This document shows positions 57,804 through 64,000 of a DNA stretch of 64,000 bases, one piece after another. The notes below the pieces were generated by a model, which saw only the letters and a list, made by a program, of their open reading frames with translations, ran no database searches and was not told the origin of the DNA. The translations under genes and the position numbers were made by a program. The number at the start of each line of letters is the position of its first letter. Positions within the stretch are counted from its first letter, which is position 1. This DNA comes from Ensifer sp. Root278 (GTDB lineage Bacteria > Pseudomonadota > Alphaproteobacteria > Rhizobiales > Rhizobiaceae): the NCBI RefSeq assembly GCF_001429285.1, contig NZ_LMJJ01000040.1, positions 354,281-418,280 of the forward strand. Direction: 5' to 3'.

Positions 57804-58190
57804 ATGCCACATAAACTGCTGATCCGGCTGGTCGATGCCGAATACGCGATCACCCGCCTCACTATCGGCTCCAGCATACCGGAATGGTTGCCGGGGCCGG
57901 GCTTCTGGACGGTGTCGAGCTCCCGCGAGGAGATGACGCTGGTCTGCCGAGCCGCCCGCGTGCCTTCCAGCGTCCAGAGCTCGCTCGGCTGGCGCTGCTT
58001 CCGCGTCGAACAGCACTTTGCCTTTGACGTTCCCGGCGTGCTCTCGTCCGTGCTCAGGCCGCTTTCGGCCGCCGGCGTCGGCGTCTTCGCCAATTCGACC
58101 TTCAGCACCGACTATGTCTTCGTCGCCGGTTCCGATCTCGACAAGGCCGTGCAGGCCCTGAAAGACCACGGGCACGACCTGACGACCTGA
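57804..58190 (+). CDS. ACT-domain protein
   Basis: A 128-residue protein with two ACT-like halves of the CASTOR/DUF type: EEMTLVCRAARVP and, near the end, GVLSSVLRPLSAAGVGVFAN followed by YVFVAGSDLDKAVQALKDHG. ACT domains usually bind amino acids. The ligand here is unknown. It follows the DUF2065 gene at 6 bp. Confidence 0.87.
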   Translation: MPHKLLIRLVDAEYAITRLTIGSSIPEWLPGPGFWTVSSSREEMTLVCRAARVPSSVQSSLGWRCFRVEQHFAFDVPGVLSSVLRPLSAAGVGVFANSTFSTDYVFVAGSDLDKAVQALKDHGHDLTT

Positions 58191-58441
58191 CACGTCGCGC
58201 CTCCTTCCAAGAAGACGCAGCCGGTACCCTCCAGCCTTTCGCAGTCCTCTGCGCGGGGATCAGGAAATCGTGTGTGGACGCTTCCGAATTCCGCCTTATC
58301 TTCAGGTGAAAATCGAAAGTCGCGCGGTTTGCGGATTGCGTCGACGGTTCCTACCGCATAGGCGCTCTTGCCGGTTCCGGTCGACGCAAAATTGTGCGAA
58401 GAATCAAAGTGCTATGGCGCTCGGCGCCGTAGGCAGGAGAG
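58191..58441 (+). promoter_or_regulatory. Intergenic leader of degP with degenerate family A repeat
   Basis: 251 bp without a gene. Near the end (about 58403-58435) GAATCAAAGTGCTATGGCGC...GGCGCCGTAGG is a shortened, diverged family A repeat in the same orientation as 50768-50865. The degP promoter probably lies here. I see no convincing heat-shock boxes. Confidence 0.45.
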
Positions 58442-60022
58442 GTGGCGGCCAAGAGAAGCGGTCGACCATCGAACAGCCAGAGGAGCTTAAGCGACTTGTC
58501 CACGCGAACGAAATTCCGAGCTCACTCGCTTGGCGCCACCTTGGGCGTTCTGGCGCTGACAAGCGCGCTTGCCTTCAGCAGCACGGCGCTCGCCCAGAAC
58601 ACGGCCATTCGCCCGCCGACCAACGGTCCCGCTTCCGTTGCCGATCTCGCCGCCGGGCTGCTGGACGCGGTCGTCAACATCGCGACCTCGCAAAAGGTCA
58701 AGAACGATGACGATGCGCCGGCACCGCAGGTGCCGGAGGGCTCGCCCTACCAGCCCTATTTCGACGAGTTCTTCAAAGGGCAGGGTGGCCAGGGCGGCAA
58801 CCGTCAGCGCACCGTTGATTCGCTCGGCTCCGGCTTCGTCATCGACCCCACCGGCTTCATCGTTACCAACAACCACGTGATCGAAGGCGCCGACGATATC
58901 GAGATCAACTTTGCCAATGGCAGCAAGCTCAAGGCCAAGCTCGTCGGCAAGGACACCAAGACCGATCTCGCGGTCTTGAAGGTGGAGCCGAAGACGCCGC
59001 TGAAGGCGGTGCCTTTCGGCGATTCCCGCAAGATGCGCATCGGTGACTGGGTGATGGCGATCGGCAATCCGTTCGGCCTCGGCGGCTCGGTTTCCGTCGG
59101 CATCATCTCGGCGCGCGGCCGCAACATCAATGCCGGTCCCTACGACAACTTCATCCAGACGGACGCGGCGATCAACCGCGGCAACTCCGGCGGGCCGCTC
59201 TTCAACATGGCCGGCGAAGTGATCGGCATCAACACCGCGATCATCTCGCCGTCGGGTGGCTCGATCGGCATCGGCTTCTCGGTACCGACGGAGCTTGCCG
59301 CCAACGTCGTGCTGCAGCTCAAGGATTTCGGTGAGACCCGGCGCGGCTGGCTCGGCGTCCGTATCCAGCCGGTGACCGACGATATCGCCGAGAGCCTGAA
59401 GATGGCGACGCCGCATGGCGCGCTCGTCTCCGGCATCATCGAGGGCGGGCCGATTGCCCATGGCGAGATCAAGGCCGGCGACGTCATCGTCAAGTTCGAC
59501 GGCCGTGACGTCACGGAGATGCGCGATCTGCCGCGTGCCGTTGCCGAAAGCCCTGTCGGCAAGGCGGTCGACGTGGTGGTCGTCCGTGACGGCAAGGAGC
59601 AGACGGTCAAGGTGACGCTCGGTCGCCTCGAAGATGGCGATGAGGTCGCTGCCGCGCCGGCGGCGACAACCAACGACGAGACGCAAAAGCCGGACAAGCC
59701 CGAAGCAGCCCCGCTGCCCGCGACCGATGTCGTGCTCGGCATGAAGCTTGCGACGCTGAACGAGGAGACGCGGAAGAAATACGGCATTGCCGAAGACGTG
59801 GACGGCGTTGTCATCACCGAGGTCTCGCCGAATTCGGCGGCGGCGGAACGCCGTGTCGAGCCAGGCGACGTGATCGTCGAGGTCGGCCAGGAGGCGATGG
59901 ATACGCCCGGCGACGTTGCCGATCGCGTCGAGGAGTTGAAGTCGAACGGCCGCCGCAACGCGCTCCTGATGCTCTCCAGCAAGACCGGCGAACTGCGCTT
60001 CGTCACGGTGCGGGTGGAGTAG
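58442..60022 (+). CDS. degP: DegP/HtrA-type periplasmic serine protease
   Basis: A trypsin-like periplasmic protease/chaperone. The catalytic triad is visible: His in TNNHVIEGADD, Asp in TKTDLAVLKVE, Ser in RGNSGGPLFN. Two PDZ domains follow (RRGWLGVRIQPVTDDIAESL; later VDGVVITEVSPNSAAAERR). The signal peptide is LGVLALTSALAFSSTALAQ. The GTG at 58442 gives 526 residues. A TTG at 58496 with a better AGAGGAG ribosome-binding site gives 508 residues and a more normal signal peptide, so the true start is uncertain. Confidence 0.95.
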   Translation: MAAKRSGRPSNSQRSLSDLSTRTKFRAHSLGATLGVLALTSALAFSSTALAQNTAIRPPTNGPASVADLAAGLLDAVVNIATSQKVKNDDDAPAPQVPEGSPYQPYFDEFFKGQGGQGGNRQRTVDSLGSGFVIDPTGFIVTNNHVIEGADDIEINFANGSKLKAKLVGKDTKTDLAVLKVEPKTPLKAVPFGDSRKMRIGDWVMAIGNPFGLGGSVSVGIISARGRNINAGPYDNFIQTDAAINRGNSGGPLFNMAGEVIGINTAIISPSGGSIGIGFSVPTELAANVVLQLKDFGETRRGWLGVRIQPVTDDIAESLKMATPHGALVSGIIEGGPIAHGEIKAGDVIVKFDGRDVTEMRDLPRAVAESPVGKAVDVVVVRDGKEQTVKVTLGRLEDGDEVAAAPAATTNDETQKPDKPEAAPLPATDVVLGMKLATLNEETRKKYGIAEDVDGVVITEVSPNSAAAERRVEPGDVIVEVGQEAMDTPGDVADRVEELKSNGRRNALLMLSSKTGELRFVTVRVE

Positions 60023-60357
60023 GCGAGCCCGCCACGATGGCCAGCCGCCGCCGCGTGTTTTGCTGCGGTCATGCCGCCGATTGTCGAGTCTTTTCAGTGC
60101 GATCGGCGGACAGGCTTGAAGATAGAATCCACCTGTTCAGTTTTTGATTCAGATCTCTTCAGTGGTTTGCTGCCGCCCCTCATCCTGCGTCCGCGACCAG
60201 AAAAGGGCGTGCGGTTGTCCGCGTTTCTTTCGGAGTTGGATGCGATTGTGGCGACGAGCGGCTGGCGCGGGTAGGGCAGGTATTGATTTCCCCGCAAGGT
60301 TGTCTTTACACCTAGCGAACTGGGGTCGAACAGATCCCATTTCGCCGGGGGAATCTG
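60023..60357 (+). other. Intergenic region after degP
   Basis: 335 bp between degP and the RDD gene. Only short ORFs without family resemblance occur. GGACAGG...CCTGTTCAGTTTTTG at about 60109-60146 is a weak, long-looped terminator candidate for degP. Nothing else is recognised. Confidence 0.4.
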
Positions 60358-61137
60358 ATGACGTACAGCGTTGAGAATGTCGTATCGCGCGCAGGCTTCT
60401 GGCGACGAGCCATAGCATTCCTCATAGACTTTATGCTTGTCGCCCTGCCGATGCAGGCTGTGGTCGTCGTTCTGTTCATGCTAACCGGCGGAGCCGTGCA
60501 GGCCAGTTTTGGTTTCCATAGTACGGTTTGCGAAGATATCGGTGATCTTCCGATAGCGCCTACGCCACCGCCACCAGCCGATTACAATAGCGTCGTTGAA
60601 TGCCGGGTTACGTTGGCTGGGTTCGACCTGAAAAGAACTTTGACGGTCAGCAAGATTACCGTTGAAGCTGGGACCACGACCCGGATTTCGCAAACCTATT
60701 ATCTGGGAGCAGACGGGAAACAACGCGACGTCTGGCCCGTCGATTTCTTCGGCATTATCGTATTCCTGGCGTATCTCGTGGTGCTGGAAAGCCGCCGCGG
60801 CGCGACCCTCGGTAAGCAGTTGCTTTCTATCAGAACGGCGAGCCATCGGGATGCCTTCGCCGTTGGCGTACCTGTCCGTTCGGCTTTGCTGCGTTACGCC
60901 GTGATGTTTGCTGCGGTCGTTCCCGGCATGCTGGTGACGTTGGGATTTGAACTCGCTGTGGCACGTGGGGCCTGGGACCCGTTTGTTCTGCTCACCCACC
61001 CTTTCTTCGTCGGCGCCAACATTCTCGCAGGGCTCATATTCGTCGGATGGTTTGCTTGGATTACCGTGAGTGTCATCCGAAAGCGGGACCCCGTTTACGA
61101 TCGTGCTGCCGGAACCTCGGTCTGGGTGCGGAGTTGA
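60358..61137 (+). CDS. RDD-family membrane protein
   Basis: A 259-residue protein starting with the RDD signature RAGFWRRAIAFLIDFMLVALP. A periplasmic insert of about 90 residues with two cysteines (STVCEDIGD, VVECRVTLAG) follows, then a second membrane helix pair beginning FFGIIVFLAYLVVLE with the conserved GATLGKQLLSIR. Some RDD proteins act as ion antiporters, but the function here is unknown. GGGGGAA precedes the ATG. Confidence 0.88.
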   Translation: MTYSVENVVSRAGFWRRAIAFLIDFMLVALPMQAVVVVLFMLTGGAVQASFGFHSTVCEDIGDLPIAPTPPPPADYNSVVECRVTLAGFDLKRTLTVSKITVEAGTTTRISQTYYLGADGKQRDVWPVDFFGIIVFLAYLVVLESRRGATLGKQLLSIRTASHRDAFAVGVPVRSALLRYAVMFAAVVPGMLVTLGFELAVARGAWDPFVLLTHPFFVGANILAGLIFVGWFAWITVSVIRKRDPVYDRAAGTSVWVRS

Positions 61138-61351
61138 AGCGCCGCAGACTAACAGTCGCCACGCTCTGCCGCTCGAGGGTGCATGCAGGACTTCCTGCGG
61201 GCCGGCTGGAAGGTCATCCGCCGCAGGGCTTCGAACAGGATGTCGATGATCGCGAGCATGGCCGCACCTCCTTTCTGACCTTTATTTCACCGCACTTGCC
61301 CCTGTCCCTCAAACGAGTTTACTGTCGGCTTAGGATAACTTGAGGTTATGC

Positions 61352-62254
61352 ATGAAGCGCGGACGATTGCCCCTGACGGCGCTGCGGAGTTTCGAGGCGG
61401 CGGGACGGCTGGAGAGCTTCACGCTGGCCGCCGCCGAGCTTTTCGTTTCGCAGGCGGCGATCAGCCGTCAGGTGCGCGAGCTCGAGGATCTGATCGGCCG
61501 ACCGCTGTTTGAGCGTCATCATCGCAGCGTCCGGCTGACGGCCGATGGCCGCGTGCTGCTTGGCGTGCTGACGTCGGCATTCGACATGGTCGGAGAGAGC
61601 CTCGATATGCTTTCGGGGCGGCGGCTCTCGCACACGCTGAAGGTCAGCGCCGAGCCTTCCTTTGCCGGGTGCTGGCTGGTGCCGCATCTGCAGGAGTTTC
61701 AGGAGGCGCACCCGGAGATCGACCTGGTGATCGATGCGGAATCCCGGCTCGCCGAGTTTCGCAGTGGCGACGCCGACATCGCCATCCGCCACAGCTTGAC
61801 CGCCGTTTCATGGCCGCGGGTGGAGGCGCGACCGCTCGCGAAAGTCGAGATGATCCCGGTGATCGCGCCGGCGCTCGCCGGCGCCGGGCAGCCGCTCGAT
61901 CGCCCCGACGACCTGCTGCAGCACGCGCTTCTGCATGAGGACAACCGGCTTCTCTGGGAACAATGGTTCACGACCGCCGGTGCCGCGCCGGTGAAGCTCG
62001 AGCGCGGCGCCATCTTTGCCGATGGTTCGATGGTGCTGCAGGCGACGCTCCGTGGCAGCGGCGCAGGGCTGATCGACCGCGACCATGCGCGCGATGATGT
62101 GATCGCCGGGCGGTTGATCCAGCCTTTCGAGGTATCTGTGCCCTATGGCGCGTTCTTTCTCGTGGCGCGGCGCTTCGATGCACTGTCGGATGCGGCGAAG
62201 GCGTTTGTTGAATGGATCGAGCGGAGCTACCCGGGCGCCGGGCGGGAGAGGTGA
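61352..62254 (+). CDS. LysR-family regulator, GcvA-like
   Basis: A 300-residue LysR protein with the GcvA-type start LPLTALRSFEAAGRLESFTLAAAEL (in part) and helix-turn-helix SQAAISRQVRELEDLIGRPL. The effector domain includes ADIAIRHSLTAVSWPRVEA and GSGAGLIDRDHARDDVIAGRL, typical of this subgroup. The ATG at 61352 has GAGG upstream. The target is unclear: the gene is not divergent from an obvious metabolic operon. Confidence 0.93.
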   Translation: MKRGRLPLTALRSFEAAGRLESFTLAAAELFVSQAAISRQVRELEDLIGRPLFERHHRSVRLTADGRVLLGVLTSAFDMVGESLDMLSGRRLSHTLKVSAEPSFAGCWLVPHLQEFQEAHPEIDLVIDAESRLAEFRSGDADIAIRHSLTAVSWPRVEARPLAKVEMIPVIAPALAGAGQPLDRPDDLLQHALLHEDNRLLWEQWFTTAGAAPVKLERGAIFADGSMVLQATLRGSGAGLIDRDHARDDVIAGRLIQPFEVSVPYGAFFLVARRFDALSDAAKAFVEWIERSYPGAGRER

Positions 62255-62340
62255 GGCGCGCCAAGAGTCAAGAGTGTTGTGATCGGCCCCTCTCTGTCCG
62301 GCAGGATAGTGAGGGGCAATCCTGTCGAAAGAAGGCCTGG

Positions 62341-62907
62341 CTACTTCGCGTTCCGCTTCCGCCACTCGGCGGCGCTGATGGCGTAGAGCACGTGGCGCAC
62401 GAGTGCCGGCTGGTCGGCGGGGACGCGGGGGTGGTCGAAGTCGCGGGAGGCGTCGCGGTGCATGCCGAGCCGTTGCATAACCGCCGTCGAGCGGCTGTTG
62501 GCGGCGATCGCGAAGGAGACGACCTCGTCGAGCCCCTTTTCCTCGAAGGCGTAGCGCAGGAGCTCGCAGGCGGCTTCCGTGACAAAGCCCTTGCCCCAAT
62601 AGGACGGCGCCAGTCGCCAGCCGATCTCGACCGTTCCCTTGGGCAGGTGCGGCTCCAGGTCGGTCAAGGCGAGGCCGCAGAAGCCGAGCGGCCGGTCGTC
62701 GGCCTTCAGCGCTATCGCGAAGAAGCCCAGACCGGTCTCGGCGATGCCGCGACCGACACGATCGAAGAGCGCGTCGGCTTCCGCTCGGTTGCGGCGGAAG
62801 GGGAAGAATTCCATGACCTTGGGGTCGCTGTTGATGGCGAAGAAGAGATCGCGGTCGCTTTCCTTCCAGGCCCGAATGCGCAGCCGCTCGGTCTCGGTGA
62901 TGATCAT
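62341..62907 (-). CDS. GNAT acetyltransferase (RimJ/RimL type)
   Basis: A 188-residue N-acetyltransferase. Features: N-terminal ITETERLRIRAWKESDRDLF, the beta-strand region GFCGLALTDLEPH, VEIGWRLAPSYWGKGFVTEA (acetyl-CoA site) and the C-terminal SFAIAANSRSTAVMQRLGMH. Start ATG at 62907 overlaps the serB stop by 4 bp, so it is co-translated with serB. The protein or small-molecule substrate is unknown. Confidence 0.93.
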   Translation of the reverse strand: MIITETERLRIRAWKESDRDLFFAINSDPKVMEFFPFRRNRAEADALFDRVGRGIAETGLGFFAIALKADDRPLGFCGLALTDLEPHLPKGTVEIGWRLAPSYWGKGFVTEAACELLRYAFEEKGLDEVVSFAIAANSRSTAVMQRLGMHRDASRDFDHPRVPADQPALVRHVLYAISAAEWRKRNAK

Positions 62908-63791
62908 CCGACGAAATCCGTCTTGCGATAGCCCTGGAGATAGAGAAGGGCGGTCAGGTCGCCGTGGTCGATGCGCACCTTGGCCTGTTCGGCGACCACG
63001 GGCTTGGCATGCAGCGCCACGCCGGTGCCGGCAAGCTGGATCATGCCGAGATCGTTGGCACCATCGCCGACGGCAAGCGCTTCGTCCGTCGAGATGCCGA
63101 GGCGGCCGGCGATGTCGATGAGGGCATCGACCTTGGCCTGCTTGCCGAGGATGGGGGAGGCGACCTCGCCGGTCAGCACGCCATCTTCGGCGATCAGCGT
63201 GTTGGCGCGGTTCTCGTCGAAGCCGAGCATCTCGGCGATCGGTCCGGTGAAGACGGTGAAGCCGCCGGAGACGAGCGCGGTGTAATGCCCCTTGCTCTTC
63301 ATCGTCGCGATCAGGGTGCGTCCACCCGGCGTCAGAGTGATGCGTTTGGCGATCACCTCGTCGACGACGCTGAGTGGCAGGCCCTTCAAAAGCGCGACGC
63401 GCTCGATCAGCGCCGGCTCGAAGGCGATCTCGCCGTTCATGGCGCGGGCGGTGATGGCCGCCACCTTGTCCTTGAGGCCGACTTCGGCGGCCAGTTCGTC
63501 GATACATTCCTGGCCGATCATTGTCGAATCCATGTCGGCGATCAAAAGCCGCTTGCGGCGGCTCTCGGCGTCCTGCACGGCGACATCGATCGGCGCGCCG
63601 CCGATTGCATCGCGCAGCAGGGTTTCGGCCGCATCCGGGTCGGTGCCGTCGGCGAGCGCGATATCGCAGGCGACGCCATCGGCCAGCCAATAGAGGCCGG
63701 ACGCCTTGACGGCATCGGCGGCGGTTTCCGCGAGTGCTGGCGTCAGAACAGGATTTGACGGATTGGCGATAAGCGTGGCAACGAGAGCCAT
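62904..63791 (-). CDS. serB: Phosphoserine phosphatase SerB
   Basis: SerB performs the last step of serine synthesis. The 295-residue product has an N-terminal ACT-like region ([35 protein letters not shown]) and a HAD domain: motif [21 protein letters not shown] with both Asp residues, motif [11 protein letters not shown], motif III Lys in [10 protein letters not shown] and motif [13 protein letters not shown]. Start ATG at 63791 overlaps the miaA start on the other strand. Confidence 0.97.
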   Translation of the reverse strand: MALVATLIANPSNPVLTPALAETAADAVKASGLYWLADGVACDIALADGTDPDAAETLLRDAIGGAPIDVAVQDAESRRKRLLIADMDSTMIGQECIDELAAEVGLKDKVAAITARAMNGEIAFEPALIERVALLKGLPLSVVDEVIAKRITLTPGGRTLIATMKSKGHYTALVSGGFTVFTGPIAEMLGFDENRANTLIAEDGVLTGEVASPILGKQAKVDALIDIAGRLGISTDEALAVGDGANDLGMIQLAGTGVALHAKPVVAEQAKVRIDHGDLTALLYLQGYRKTDFVG

Positions 63792-64000
63792 GGACAATAA
63801 CCTTGAAACCGAGAGCGACGCGATCCTGATAACCGGGCCGACCGCCAGCGGCAAGTCTGCGCTTGCGGTCGAACTGGCGCGCCGGCACGGCGGCGTGGTC
63901 GTCAATGCCGACAGCATGCAGGTCTATGACACGCTGCGATTGCTGACGGCGCGGCCCGACGAAGCGGATATGGGCGGCGTGGAGCACTGTCTCTATGGCC
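63790..64000 (+). CDS. miaA: tRNA dimethylallyltransferase MiaA, 5' part (3' end outside window)
   Basis: MiaA prenylates A37 of tRNAs that read UNN codons. The visible first 70 codons contain the P-loop [19 protein letters not shown], the [16 protein letters not shown] motif (family DSxQvYrgldigTAKP) and the start of the next conserved stretch (GGVEHCLYG). The ATG is in CCATGG and shares bases with the serB start codon on the opposite strand. The product is cut by the window end. Confidence 0.95.
   Translation, partial: MDNNLETESDAILITGPTASGKSALAVELARRHGGVVVNADSMQVYDTLRLLTARPDEADMGGVEHCLYG

Noticed and set aside
60109-60146. Terminator after degP
   Set aside because: The stem is about 7 bp with a roughly 20-nt loop, too weak to list as a terminator feature.

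Overview
The window is a chromosomal segment of a high-GC alphaproteobacterium, most likely a member of the Rhizobiaceae close to Sinorhizobium/Ensifer. The evidence is the gene order (ftsZ-lpxC-bamD-recN-ligA; sspB-ssrA-thyA-folA-hflKC-degP; serB back to back with miaA), a two-piece permuted tmRNA whose tag reads ANDNYAEARLAA, the rhizobial type of FtsZ with a long Q/P-rich linker, and several families of rhizobial intergenic palindromic repeats. No tRNA, rRNA, CRISPR array, prophage or transposase was seen.

Layout. 1-7.7 kb: division, envelope and repair genes (ftsZ 3' part, lpxC, bamD, recN, ligA). 7.7-13.6 kb: small unknowns, two VOC-fold proteins, and a LysR-divergent cupin/MFS/aldo-keto reductase cluster. 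13.9-17.2 kb: panC-panB (pantothenate), azlC-azlD (branched-chain amino-acid export) and a small secreted protein. 17.3-22.1 kb: minus-strand M24 peptidase, prmA and SCO1-like copper chaperone. Between them lie a strongly structured candidate sRNA with two anti-Shine-Dalgarno loops and two MITE-like repeats. 22.4-25.6 kb: chemoreceptor plus CheW and a small secreted protein. 25.7-31.4 kb: CreA, a GGDEF cyclase, a phosphoribosyltransferase-fold protein, an isochorismatase-like hydrolase, a frameshifted GNAT gene and a class III nucleotide cyclase. 31.5-35.6 kb: UvrD-type helicase with an unusual insertion, an AhpD-like protein with a repeat-encoded tail, and a Tat-exported cyclase-family protein. 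35.9-40.2 kb: an RND efflux pair. 40.2-46.4 kb: DUF1772-like protein, FAD-linked oxidase and a giant AsmA protein. 46.5-50.6 kb: a more accessory-looking patch (cation-efflux-like and TSUP transporters, orphan TadE/TadG-like protein, outer-membrane barrel). 50.9-55.4 kb: RHH protein, DUF4169, SspB, tmRNA, DUF2853, thyA, GST, folA. 55.5-60.0 kb: hflK-hflC-DUF2065-ACT-degP, a membrane protein quality-control block. 60.3-64 kb: RDD protein, LysR regulator, GNAT, serB and the start of miaA.

Functional links. tmRNA adds a degradation tag to stalled nascent chains, and SspB, encoded directly downstream, is the adaptor that hands tagged proteins to ClpXP. HflKC and DegP cover the membrane and periplasm. 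thyA and folA form the dTMP/folate cycle. panB and panC are consecutive steps of pantothenate synthesis. The most interesting items are the anti-SD candidate sRNA at 19.4-19.6 kb, the sspB-ssrA pairing, repeat elements that extend or terminate coding regions, the hairpin over the ligA ribosome-binding site, and the shared start codons of serB and miaA.
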